Assembly (NCBI GenBank): GCA_012329085.1
Contig: JAAXQB010000102.1
Location: 1 to 9,175 of the forward strand
DNA: 9,175 nucleotides
Source of the DNA: Methanosarcinales archaeon
GTDB lineage: Archaea; Halobacteriota; Methanosarcinia; Methanosarcinales; Methanosarcinaceae
Reading direction: 5' to 3'
The notes below the pieces were generated by a model, which was given only the letters and a program-made list of their open reading frames with translations, made no database searches and was not told the DNA's origin. Each line of letters opens with the position of its first letter. Within the stretch, counting starts at the first letter, position 1. A program made the translations under genes and the position numbers. Below are positions 1-6,782 of the stretch, piece after piece.

Positions 1-282
1 AATAATAAATATAATTGGTTTTGTTTTAATTTTTAAAATAATTAAACAATAATGATAATTGTTAATTTTTATATTGGATGATTTTCAGGCATTTTATTCA
101 TAATTTTATAGTTCTCTCTACTTAAACGACATTCAATCATTTTTCGTAAATAACGCGATTTCTTGGATATTACCTTCAAATAAAAATATTCAAAACAGAA
201 AAGTATCCTATGTGAATTATTGAGTTTAATACTTTTTATCTCACTTTTCGCACCCTTGTACAATAGATTTAGTTCGAAAATT

Positions 283-455
283 AAAGATTTTCTTAAACTC
301 ATTCTGGAAGAATGAGTGATTACGCTCATTCGTTCGAATAACGCTCATTTGTTCCAAATGAGCTATCAAAGATTTTCTTAAACTCATTCTGGAAGAATGA
401 GTGATTACGCTCATTCGTTCCGAATGAGCTTTCCGAATGAGCTTTCCGAATGAGT
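283..455. repeat. Cluster of palindromic repeats with an exact 53-bp direct duplication
   Basis: A 53-bp segment at 283-335 recurs exactly at 368-420. Each copy contains a hairpin with 9-bp arms ACTCATTCT/AGAATGAGT and loop GGA (first copy 297-317). Between the copies is a hairpin with arms GCTCATTT/AAATGAGC and loop GTTCC (343-363). After the second copy is GCTCATTC/GAATGAGC with the same loop (409-429). The right arm then recurs as a 13-bp tandem repeat (GAATGAGCTTTCC) from 422 to about 455. The order hairpin, TATCAAAG, TTTTCTTAA, hairpin, GATTAC, hairpin looks like one composite unit, and variants of it recur elsewhere in the window in both orientations. Confidence 0.9.
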
Positions 456-800
456 TATGAAAAGATGCTTTTAATGATAAAGTTATGTCAATATCATGCG
501 GATTATGAAACTATCATATGAAATGTTAATGAATTGAAAATGTAGGGTGATAAAAGAAACTAAGATTTTTATAAGGTTGTTATATCGCGAACCAAGTCTA
601 ATAAATAGAACCGAATTTAAATGAGATTTATTTTGATGTTTTATTATTTTTAAATGTTGTATATTTATTACAATTTTAAATTTTTAAAATTTTAAATATA
701 ACACAAATTCAATATGCATGAAAATTTTTAATTTAAAGCATGCGGCATAAAATAATTTCTTTATTTTTTTTATAACTCGTGATTGAACAAACGAGTGTTT

Positions 801-823
801 GCTCATTTTTGAAAAAAATGAGC
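801..823. repeat. Palindromic repeat copy (10-bp stem)
   Basis: Arms GCTCATTTTT and AAAAATGAGC enclose a 3-base loop, giving a perfect 10-bp stem of the GCTCATT/AATGAGC family. It lies in the gene-poor region, flanked by A+T-rich DNA, as a single hairpin rather than the composite unit. Confidence 0.75.
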
Positions 824-1029
824 GTTTAAAAAAATTTTTAATTTTTGATAGGTATTAAATAATTCATATTAAAGATATACACAAAAATTTTATTTTATGG
901 TTTAATCAATTTGCATTTTATATAAAATTTTTAATTTATATTTGATGAATTGTTAAAAATGAATAATTCATAAAATAAATAAGTTTAATTTTATATTTTA
1001 ATTTATTTTAATAAATATTTTTTTTAATA

Positions 1030-1077
1030 GCTCATTCAGAATGAATGAGCGTAAACATTCATTCTTTCAGAATGAGT
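1030..1077. repeat. Composite palindromic repeat, inverted orientation
   Basis: Two adjacent hairpins: GCTCATTC-agaat-GAATGAGC (1030-1050), then ATTCATTCT-ttc-AGAATGAGT (1057-1077, one G-T pair). With the following TTTAAAAAAATC this is the reverse complement, with a few changes, of the composite unit around 371-430. The same multi-hairpin unit therefore exists in both orientations about 600 bases apart. Confidence 0.8.
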
Positions 1078-1367
1078 TTAAAAAAATCTCTGATTTTTGA
1101 TTATTTTAAAAATATATTTTCCATATGAGTGTAGATTCTAAAAAAATCATAAAATATTTGATTGATTTTTATAAACCGAAATTTTTTTATTAATTTTTTT
1201 TTTATAAATCGCATACCAATCCCACACTTGTCATTATGATTAAATGCCCTGATTGCGTTTAATAAATCTGTGCAAAATATAATATGTGCTAAATTAATCA
1301 ATTATAAAAAATATTGTGCATATGGTGCCCTATTTAATTAATATGTTGTGATGAATTGTTTGTGTAA

Positions 1368-1380
1368 GGTATATATACTA
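1368..1380 (+). promoter_or_regulatory. Candidate archaeal TATA box for DNA ligase
   Basis: GGTATATATACTA lies about 45-55 bases before the TTG start at 1423. Archaeal transcription usually begins about 25 bases after the TATA box, which would put the mRNA start near 1400 and leave a short leader containing the ribosome-binding site. In such A+T-rich DNA a TATA match is weak evidence alone. It fits the downstream TTG start and argues against the more upstream ATG at 1348. Confidence 0.4.
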
Positions 1381-1410
1381 ATTAAGCAAATAGTATTACA
1401 TTGTATTATA

Positions 1411-1415
1411 AGGAG
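1411..1415 (+). promoter_or_regulatory. Ribosome-binding site fixing a TTG start
   Basis: AGGAG ends seven bases before TTG at 1423-1425. It is the best Shine-Dalgarno match in the window. It selects TTG 1423 as the ligase start over the in-frame ATGs at 1348 and 1351. Confidence 0.8.
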
Positions 1416-1422
1416 ATTATAT

Positions 1423-3111
1423 TTGACAAGTTTTAAAGATTTTTCTAATGTATGTGAAATAGTTGATACACTTACAAGCTCACTTGAAATTACAGATGTT
1501 GTTGCGTGCTTTCTTAAGAGTATTGAAAGTCAAGAAGAAATTTCGATTGCTGTTTATTTTATGCTTGGAAAAGTATTTCCCGAATGGAGTGATAAAGAGA
1601 TTGGAATTGGAGTGGGTATTTTATATTCTGCGCTTTCAAAAGCATCTAATACGACAGTAGAAGAAATTGAAGAAATTGTTCGAACAACTGGCGATATTGG
1701 AAAAGCAGCTTCAATTGTATTGGATAACAATCAAAAAAAACAAGTTACTTTTGCATCATTTTCAGAAGATAAAGTAGATTTGTCTTTAAAAAATGTGTAT
1801 GAAAGATTTGATATGATTGCAAAAGCATCAGGAACTCGCTCACAGTCTGAAAAAATTAAACATCTTAGGTATCTTTTTAATTCAGTATCAAAAAAAGAAG
1901 CAAGATATCTATCCTATATAGCAATCGAAGAATTTAAAATTGGTGTCGGAGAGGGGATTATAAGAAATGCAATAGCAAAAGCATTTGATACTCCCTCTCA
2001 TGTAATTGAAAGAGGATTTATGCTTACAAATGATTTTGGGATTGTAGCAATAGCAGCAAAAAAAGGAGGGGAGAATGAAGTTTCAAAACTTGAAATAAAA
2101 CTCCATCACCCAATTAAAGTAATGTTTTCTGGAGTTGTAGAAAATATAGAATCTGTGATTAATGAACTTGATCATGTTGCTATTGAATGGAAATTTGATG
2201 GGGCACGAGTACAGATTCATAAAGAAGGGGATAAAGTTACTATATTTTCAAGACGATTAGAAAATATAACAAAATCACTTCCTGATGTTGTAGAAGAAGT
2301 TAAGGCATCGGTTTTAGAACATTCCATAATTTTAGATGGAGAAGTTATTGCAATAGATGAATCGAATAATTTACTATCATTTCAAGATTTACTAAAACGA
2401 TTTAGACGAAAACATAATGTTGAAACAATTGCAAAAAAAATTCCACTTATTTTAAATGTGTTTGATATAATTTATTTAAATGGTAAAACTCTAATAGATT
2501 TGTCACTTATTAATCGAAGAAAATTGTTAAAAAAATCTATTAAAGATACTGAAAAGGTAAAGCTGTGCAATCAAATGCTTACAAACGATTTACATATAAT
2601 AAATGTAATATATGATCAAGCATTGAAAGCTGGACATGAAGGCATTATGATTAAAGATCCAAATTCAATATATACACTTGGAAAACGAAGTAAAAATTGG
2701 ATGAAAAAGAAGCCAATAATGGATACACTAGATCTTGTTGTTATTGGTGCAGAATGGGGATATGGCAGACGAACTAACATGATAGGTTCATATACAATTG
2801 CATGTAAAAATGATAATGAATTTTTATCACTTGGAAAAGTTGGAACTGGAATTGCAGATGAAGTGCTTTCAGTGCTTACAAAACGATTTTCTGATTTTAT
2901 TCTTTTTGAATCAGGGAGTGAAATTGAAATTAAACCTGAGATTGTTTTTGAAATTGCATTTGAAGAAATTCAAAGAAGTAAAAATTACAATTCTGGATAC
3001 GCACTTAGATTTCCAAGATTTGTACGAGTTCGAGATGATAAATCAAAGGATGAAATTAATACGATTGAATCTATTAAAGAGCAATATGATGCACAGCACA
3101 AAGGTGTTTGA
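1423..3111 (+). CDS. lig: ATP-dependent DNA ligase (archaeal LigI type)
   Basis: Seals nicks in duplex DNA during replication and repair through a lysine-AMP intermediate formed from ATP. The product is 562 residues, the usual length for archaeal replicative ligases. Residues 1 to about 220 match the N-terminal DNA-binding domain. The catalytic core follows with motif I KFDGAR (adenylated Lys257), motif III LDGEV (304-308), motif IIIa FDIIYL (from 347), motif IV EGIMIK (406-411) and motif V WMKKKP (426-431). The OB-fold ends with motif VI-like RFPRFVRVRDDK (529-540). I chose TTG 1423 because AGGAG precedes it by seven bases. The reading upstream to ATG 1348 adds 25 residues of Cys/Ile/Leu-rich sequence unlike a ligase N-terminus and overlaps a TATA-like site. 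All motifs are present and the frame is intact. Confidence 0.96.
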   Translation: MTSFKDFSNVCEIVDTLTSSLEITDVVACFLKSIESQEEISIAVYFMLGKVFPEWSDKEIGIGVGILYSALSKASNTTVEEIEEIVRTTGDIGKAASIVLDNNQKKQVTFASFSEDKVDLSLKNVYERFDMIAKASGTRSQSEKIKHLRYLFNSVSKKEARYLSYIAIEEFKIGVGEGIIRNAIAKAFDTPSHVIERGFMLTNDFGIVAIAAKKGGENEVSKLEIKLHHPIKVMFSGVVENIESVINELDHVAIEWKFDGARVQIHKEGDKVTIFSRRLENITKSLPDVVEEVKASVLEHSIILDGEVIAIDESNNLLSFQDLLKRFRRKHNVETIAKKIPLILNVFDIIYLNGKTLIDLSLINRRKLLKKSIKDTEKVKLCNQMLTNDLHIINVIYDQALKAGHEGIMIKDPNSIYTLGKRSKNWMKKKPIMDTLDLVVIGAEWGYGRRTNMIGSYTIACKNDNEFLSLGKVGTGIADEVLSVLTKRFSDFILFESGSEIEIKPEIVFEIAFEEIQRSKNYNSGYALRFPRFVRVRDDKSKDEINTIESIKEQYDAQHKGV

Positions 3112-3180
3112 AATGAATGTGAATTAGATTCTATATGTTTTATTGTTAGATTGGATATAAAATACCAATCGAGTAGTAGA

Positions 3181-3190
3181 TACTTATATA
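3181..3190 (+). promoter_or_regulatory. Candidate TATA box for asd
   Basis: TACTTATATA lies about 80 bases before the asd ATG. If used, transcription would start near 3210, and the hairpin at 3219-3240 would lie in the mRNA leader just before the ribosome-binding site. This rests only on sequence resemblance and spacing in A+T-rich DNA. Confidence 0.3.
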
Positions 3191-3218
3191 TTCTTTTATA
3201 GCATGTATATTTCTCATA

Positions 3219-3240
3219 GCTCATTTAAGAATGAATGAGC
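3219..3240. repeat. Palindromic repeat copy in the asd leader
   Basis: GCTCATT (3219-3225) pairs with AATGAGC (3234-3240), and a further T-G pair is possible. It is a member of the dispersed hairpin family. It sits between the ligase stop and asd, about 15 bases before the likely ribosome-binding site AAAGG (3256-3260) and 30 bases before the ATG. Confidence 0.75.
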
Positions 3241-3269
3241 AATAAATTGCACATTAAAGGAAAACATAT

Positions 3270-4307
3270 ATGACAGAAACAATAAAAGTAGGGATTCTCG
3301 GAGCTACCGGAGCCGTAGGGCAACGATTTATTCAAGCATTAGAAAATCACCCATGGTTTGAAATTACAAGTCTATCCGCATCTTCAAGAAGTGCAGGAAA
3401 AGCTTACAAAGATGCTGCAAATTGGAGATTGGATACAAAACTTCCAGAAAGCATAGCAGAACAAACAATAGTTGAAGTAAATCCATCAAAAGTTGATGCA
3501 GATATTGTATTTTCTGCATTACCATCAGACCATGCAATAACCGTTGAAGCTGAATTTGCAAAAAATGGATTTGTAGTTGCAAGTAATGCAGGTGCGTATC
3601 GAATGGAAGAAGACATTCCGCTTGTAATTCCAGAAGTTAATGCGGATCATTTAGGGCTTATTGAAGTTCAGAAAGACAATCGTGGATGGGATGGATATAT
3701 AATAACAAATCCAAATTGTTCTGCAATAATGATGGCACTTACTTTAAAACCCTTAATGCCGTTTGGACTTAAATCTGTAACAGTTGCCACAATGCAGGCA
3801 ATATCAGGTGCGGGATATGATGGTGTATCTTCTATGGCAATACTTGATAATGTTGTTCCATTTATTGGGGAAGAAGAGGAAAAACTTGAAACTGAACCTT
3901 TAAAAATACTTGGAAAATTTGATGGAGAAAAAATAAATTATGCCGATATTGAAATTAGTGCATCATGTACAAGAGTTCCTGTAATGGATGGGCATACGGA
4001 ATCCATATGGGCAGATATGGATTCGAATCCAACTCCTTCTGAAATTCGAGATGCATTTTTAAATTTTAATCCAAATCTTGGAAATCTTCCAACAGAACCA
4101 AAAGATGCAATTGTTGTGCATGATGAATTGGATAGACCACAGCCACGGCTTGATAGACTTCTTGGGAATGGTATGAGTGTAAGTGTTGGTCGCATAAGGG
4201 CAGGAAAAGGAATTCAATATGTTGCAATGGGGCATAATACTATTCGAGGGGCAGCGGGCGCAAGTGTGCTTAATGCAGAACTTCTTAAATCTTTAAAAAA
4301 GTTATAA
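3270..4307 (+). CDS. asd: Aspartate-semialdehyde dehydrogenase (archaeal/fungal type)
   Basis: Converts L-4-aspartyl phosphate to L-aspartate 4-semialdehyde using NADPH, the branch point to lysine, threonine, methionine and isoleucine. The 345-residue protein opens with a dinucleotide-binding loop [10 protein letters not shown] (11-20) after the first beta strand. The catalytic cysteine is Cys150 in TNPNCSA. The acid-base histidine is His242 in the sequence [11 protein letters not shown], which is characteristic of the archaeal/fungal branch rather than the usual bacterial one. Length agrees with the family. The ATG at 3270 follows AAAGG by about nine bases and precedes the cofactor loop by the expected ten residues. 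The stop is only 27 bases before the UMP kinase gene, so the two are probably co-transcribed. No key residue is missing. Confidence 0.96.
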   Translation: MTETIKVGILGATGAVGQRFIQALENHPWFEITSLSASSRSAGKAYKDAANWRLDTKLPESIAEQTIVEVNPSKVDADIVFSALPSDHAITVEAEFAKNGFVVASNAGAYRMEEDIPLVIPEVNADHLGLIEVQKDNRGWDGYIITNPNCSAIMMALTLKPLMPFGLKSVTVATMQAISGAGYDGVSSMAILDNVVPFIGEEEEKLETEPLKILGKFDGEKINYADIEISASCTRVPVMDGHTESIWADMDSNPTPSEIRDAFLNFNPNLGNLPTEPKDAIVVHDELDRPQPRLDRLLGNGMSVSVGRIRAGKGIQYVAMGHNTIRGAAGASVLNAELLKSLKKL

Positions 4308-4334
4308 ATGTAATTGTTAGTGGTTATTTAATTT

Positions 4335-5054
4335 ATGTTAGTTGTTATATCAATCGGCGGGTCAATTCTTGCAAAAGATTTGAAAATAAATGCATATGAA
4401 ACTTTTATTTCATATGCAAATGTACTTATAAAACTTTCAGAAAAACATAAGCTTGTGATTGTGACAGGAGGTGGAAGTGTTGCAAGAGATTATATAAGAC
4501 TTGCAAGAGAAGTTGGTGCAAATGAAGCTTTATGTGATTATATTGGCATTGATGTGACTCGTTTGAATGCAAAAATTCTTATTTCTGCACTTGGGTGTTG
4601 TGCATATCCTGATATACCTTTAACTTATAGTGAAGTTAAGACTGCATTGTTATCAAAAGATATTGTTGTTATGGGTGGCGTTTCACCCGGACATTCAACA
4701 GATGCGGTTTCTGCACTTACTGCTGAATATATTGATGCGGATTTATTTTTAATTGCAACGGCTACAAATGGAATTTATTCTGCAGATCCAAATGTGCATT
4801 CTAATGCTGTTAAATTTGATGAAATTTCAATAAAAGACCTTTTAAATGTAATAAATTCGATTGAACTTAAAGCAGGTTCAAAATCTCCAGTTGACATATT
4901 GGCTGTAAAGATAATCGAGAGATGCAATCTTAAAACTATAGTAATGGATGGTAGTAATCCAGAAGTGGTTATGGATACTGTTATTGATGAATTAAAAGAA
5001 GAAGAAAATTCAAAACAAAAACTTTTGTTTGGTACTCGTATTAGAGTGGAGTGA
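4335..5054 (+). CDS. pyrH: UMP kinase (archaeal uridylate kinase, amino-acid-kinase fold)
   Basis: Phosphorylates UMP to UDP with ATP, feeding pyrimidine nucleotide synthesis in the cytoplasm. The 239-residue protein has the amino-acid-kinase layout: ISIGGSIL (5-12) as the phosphate-binding strand-loop, VTGGGSVARDY (43-53), CDYIGIDVTRLNAK (67-80), GGVSPGHSTDAVSA (114-127) for UMP contacts, and ATATNGIYSADP (141-152) near the ATP site. The sequence resembles the short archaeal UMP kinases I recall from Methanosarcina and Archaeoglobus. The last 20 or so residues, rich in Glu and Lys, form a short tail past the usual end. No clear ribosome-binding site precedes ATG 4335, but the protein begins directly with the first beta strand, so the start is probably right. 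It follows asd by 27 bases. Confidence 0.93.
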   Translation: MLVVISIGGSILAKDLKINAYETFISYANVLIKLSEKHKLVIVTGGGSVARDYIRLAREVGANEALCDYIGIDVTRLNAKILISALGCCAYPDIPLTYSEVKTALLSKDIVVMGGVSPGHSTDAVSALTAEYIDADLFLIATATNGIYSADPNVHSNAVKFDEISIKDLLNVINSIELKAGSKSPVDILAVKIIERCNLKTIVMDGSNPEVVMDTVIDELKEEENSKQKLLFGTRIRVE

Positions 5055-5099
5055 TTGAATTTATTCACCCATATAAATTACATATGTTTGCGAGATAAT

Positions 5100-5180
5100 G
5101 CTCATTCGGAATGAATGAGGCACATTTATTCTAAATGAACTGTTGAAAACTATTGGTTTTCTCATACGCCCAGTATCTTC
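5100..5180. repeat. Degraded composite palindromic repeat after pyrH
   Basis: CTCATTC-ggaat-GAATGAG (5101-5119) is an intact hairpin of the dispersed family. The following bases (GCACATTTATTCTAAATGAAC, then TGGTTTTCTCAT) align with the inverted composite unit but carry many substitutions. It is therefore an older, decaying copy. It lies 45 bases after the pyrH stop, in the spacer before the chaperone module. Confidence 0.65.
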
Positions 5181-5277
5181 AAGAATGGATTGTCAAATAT
5201 TTTTTTAAACTTAAATCAAAGAATTTATCAAAATCATTTCGAGAAATTGGAAATTTCTTTGAACATCATTTTCAAAG

Positions 5278-5317
5278 AGAATGGGTGTTAAGTATACAAT
5301 GTTACAAATTATATATA
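5278..5317 (+). promoter_or_regulatory. Leader element shared with the dnaK-like gene, copy 1
   Basis: This 40-base segment (AGAATGGGTGTTAAGTATAC and following) matches 6647-6686 at about 34 of 40 positions by eye. Both lie upstream of chaperone genes and both follow decayed palindromic repeats. The TTAAGTATA and TTAYAAATTATAT cores resemble archaeal TATA boxes. This copy is 190 bases before the grpE-like start, so it is either a distal promoter or simply part of a longer repeat. Confidence 0.4.
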
Positions 5318-5328
5318 CTAAAAAAATG

Positions 5329-5415
5329 AGTGTTTACGCCAATTCGTTTCTAATAAGCTTTATGAATGGGTTTTTCAAACAAGCTATTAATTTTTTTTCT
5401 AACTCATTTAGAATA
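5329..5415. repeat. Strongly degraded composite palindromic repeat
   Basis: The order TGAGTGTTTACGCCAATTCG, TAATAAGCTTTATGAATGGG, CAAGCTATTAATTTTTTTTC, TAACTCATTTAGAAT follows the composite unit seen at 361-455 piece by piece. Most hairpin arms no longer pair perfectly. It is recognisable by order rather than by base pairing. Confidence 0.5.
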
Positions 5416-5420
5416 TATGG

Positions 5421-5438
5421 GCATTAAATATATAATAC
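5421..5438 (+). promoter_or_regulatory. Candidate TATA box for the grpE-like gene
   Basis: GCATTAAATATATAATAC is centred about 40 bases before the GTG/ATG start of the grpE-like gene. This spacing would give a leader of roughly 10-20 bases. It is the best-placed TATA-like sequence for this gene. The evidence is only sequence and spacing. Confidence 0.35.
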
Positions 5439-5468
5439 AAAAATCAGAACATAATATAGAAATATTAA

Positions 5469-6551
5469 GTGAAAATGGATGGAACAGTAGTAATTCCGAA
5501 AAAGGAAATAGACGAAAAAGAAAAATTAATAAATTCTTTAGACCTTAAATGCCAGAAAATGAAATCTGACTTTATGAGATATAAGAAACGGATGGAGGAT
5601 AAAGAAGAAGCGATAAAGGATAAGGTACATGGTGAATTAGCTCATAAATTGCTTAGTGTTGCGGATACACTTAATCGTGCAATGAATGTTAATGGTAAAG
5701 ATGTAGGTGGGGACAAAGAAGAAATATCTGAAATTGTAGAAAAAATAATATGTGAAATGAAGGATAACATAGGGATGACTTACAATCAGTTGATTAGTGC
5801 ATTAAGTATTACTCCCATTACACCACTATTTGGTGAAAAGTTTAATGATGAATTGCATACTGCGATTGAGATTACACCAAACAATTTCCTTCCAAATAAA
5901 ACAATTGTCGCTTTGATAAGAAATGGATATAAATTAAATGATAAATTAATTAGACCAGCAGAGGTAATTATTTCAGATAGTAGTAATATCACATTAAAAG
6001 AAAAAGAGGATGTGGGTATTTCGTATAAATCTAAATTTGTAAAATTTTTATCGAATTTTTGGAATGATGTAGCTTCACGAGTTTTTAAAAATAAGTCAAA
6101 TGAATTAAAAGAACAAGAACAGGAATTAATTCAAAATGAAGAGGTTCTTAAAAAAATTGTTAAAGATTTTGATATAAGAGAACAAGAATTTGAAAAAAGT
6201 ATTGATTTATGGGCAAAAAGAAAAAAAATCATCGAATCAGAGATTAACAATTTAGAACAATACAAAAAAAATTTAAATATTGAGCTTGAAGAGATAAAAA
6301 GACAATTGCATATTACTGTTGAAAATTTGAATGTATTTGATATAAAAAAAGAGAAAATGATTATTGAAAACAGTACATTAGATATGCATAATAAAGAATT
6401 GTTGGAAGAAAAAGAACAACTATTAGACCTAATATATGAAATATATGGAACAGTGAAATTAATGAATATGGAGATAAAAAATATAGAAGAAATGTGGGTT
6501 AGTGAAGAAATTGATGTAAGTGAAGAAATTGATGGGGGTAATGTTAAATAA
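5469..6551 (+). CDS. GrpE-like nucleotide exchange factor with C-terminal coiled-coil extension
   Basis: GrpE opens the Hsp70 nucleotide site to release ADP. Residues 14-169 read as a complete GrpE: an N-terminal helix with KSDFMRYKKRMEDKEEAIKD (32-51), a four-helix region with LLSVADTLNRAM (61-72), then the signature FGEKFNDELHTAIEI (121-135) and GYKLNDKLIRPAEVIIS (153-169) of the beta wing that contacts Hsp70. Ordinary GrpE ends here (about 170-210 residues), but this protein continues to 360. Residues 185-210 are hydrophobic and basic (FVKFLSNFWNDVASRVF). Residues 210-345 are Glu/Lys-rich heptad-like coiled coil. The tail has a duplicated VSEEID. The start is GTG 5469 or ATG 5475; a stop lies directly before GTG and no ribosome-binding site is clear. 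It is followed by the Hsp70 gene, its expected partner. No signal peptide is seen. Confidence 0.85.
   Translation: MKMDGTVVIPKKEIDEKEKLINSLDLKCQKMKSDFMRYKKRMEDKEEAIKDKVHGELAHKLLSVADTLNRAMNVNGKDVGGDKEEISEIVEKIICEMKDNIGMTYNQLISALSITPITPLFGEKFNDELHTAIEITPNNFLPNKTIVALIRNGYKLNDKLIRPAEVIISDSSNITLKEKEDVGISYKSKFVKFLSNFWNDVASRVFKNKSNELKEQEQELIQNEEVLKKIVKDFDIREQEFEKSIDLWAKRKKIIESEINNLEQYKKNLNIELEEIKRQLHITVENLNVFDIKKEKMIIENSTLDMHNKELLEEKEQLLDLIYEIYGTVKLMNMEIKNIEEMWVSEEIDVSEEIDGGNVK
6498..6533 (+). repeat. 18-bp tandem duplication inside the grpE-like gene
   Basis: GTTAGTGAAGAAATTGAT (6498-6515) is followed at once by the same sequence with one change (6516-6533). It encodes VSEEID twice in the acidic tail. 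It looks like a recent in-frame slippage duplication. Confidence 0.85.
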
Positions 6552-6582
6552 CATATTGTTCATTTATTTAAAATTGAAAAAT

Positions 6583-6655
6583 AAACGAGATAACGCTCAT
6601 TTGTTCCAAATGAGCTATTAAAATTTTCTCTAACCAATTCTCAAAAAGAATGAGT
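6583..6655. repeat. Composite palindromic repeat before the dnaK-like gene
   Basis: A 29-bp segment (6590-6618) is identical to 338-366, some 6.2 kb away, and contains the perfect hairpin GCTCATTT-gttcc-AAATGAGC. It continues as TATTAAAATTTTCTCTAAC, then an imperfect second hairpin (AATTCTcaaaaAGAATGAGTG). This is the same order as the composite unit at 343-400. It fills the spacer between the grpE-like stop and the dnaK-like leader. Confidence 0.85.
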
Positions 6656-6686
6656 GTTAAGTATATAATTTTATAAATTATATTCA
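6647..6686 (+). promoter_or_regulatory. Leader element shared with the grpE-like gene, copy 2
   Basis: AGAATGAGTGTTAAGTATAT and the following 20 bases match 5278-5317 closely. AAGTATATAATTTTATAAAT is a strong archaeal TATA-like tract. It lies about 100-135 bases before the dnaK-like start, which would give a long leader. It begins inside the right arm of a palindromic repeat, so shared ancestry through repeat insertion is as likely as shared regulation. Confidence 0.4.
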
Positions 6687-6778
6687 ATACAAAAAAGTTC
6701 TAAGCTAAAGAAAAAAAATAATAAAATAATATAAAGCAATTCTTTAAGAAATATAAACCACTTAAATAATATTAAAAT

Positions 6779-6782
6779 AGGA
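6779..6782 (+). promoter_or_regulatory. Possible ribosome-binding site for the dnaK-like gene
   Basis: AGGA directly abuts ATG 6783 and lies nine bases before the in-frame ATG 6792. Only the second spacing would work. This favours a start at 6792 (MQREIIGIDFGTTNS), which also leaves the short N-terminus typical of DnaK before the first beta strand. Confidence 0.45.

Larger units (their letters stand above)
1..1347. other. Gene-poor A+T-rich spacer with palindromic repeats
   Basis: I see no convincing gene in this 1.3-kb stretch. It is very A+T-rich, with long runs of A and T and many stops in all frames. Two short minus-strand open frames exist (69-329, 86 codons; 1101-1301, 66 codons from a TTG). 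The first takes its start codon from inside a palindromic repeat and neither resembles a family I know. The structured content is the repeat cluster at 283-455 and further hairpins at 801-823 and 1030-1077. I found no tRNA- or rRNA-like segment. The stretch could be spacer, decayed genes, or the edge of a neighbouring region beyond the window. Confidence 0.6.
5055..5468. other. Repeat-rich spacer between pyrH and the chaperone module
   Basis: This 414-base spacer has no credible gene. An overlapping + frame at 5366-5548 is a shadow that runs into the grpE-like gene. In order it holds a degraded repeat (5100-5180), a small hairpin AGAAATT-gga-AATTTCT (5242-5258) with the same GGA loop as the repeat family, a promoter-like element shared with the dnaK-like leader (5278-5317), another decayed composite repeat (about 5329-5415), and a TATA-like sequence near the grpE-like start. 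Confidence 0.6.

Noticed and set aside
409..429. Possible HrcA/CIRCE-like operator (inverted repeat with GAATGAGC arms)
   Set aside because: The arms and the 5-base spacing do not match CIRCE (TTAGCACTC-N9-GAGTGCTAA). Copies also occur in gene-free DNA and before unrelated genes such as asd.
283..455. CRISPR-like array
   Set aside because: Only two exact copies are present. The intervening sequence is itself made of the same palindromes, there is no regular spacer length, and no cas gene is present.
1101..1301. Minus-strand 66-codon frame with a TTG start
   Set aside because: A stop directly precedes the TTG, the C-terminal half is poly-Lys/Phe/Ile from A+T-rich DNA, and there is no recognisable family or ribosome-binding site.
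3364..4195. Minus-strand open frames opposite asd
   Set aside because: They are shadows of a well-supported gene. Their Leu/Ser-rich translations mirror the asd codons and show no domain.
5366..5548. 60-codon + strand frame before the grpE-like gene
   Set aside because: It runs through a decayed repeat and overlaps the grpE-like start in another frame, and its translation is low-complexity.
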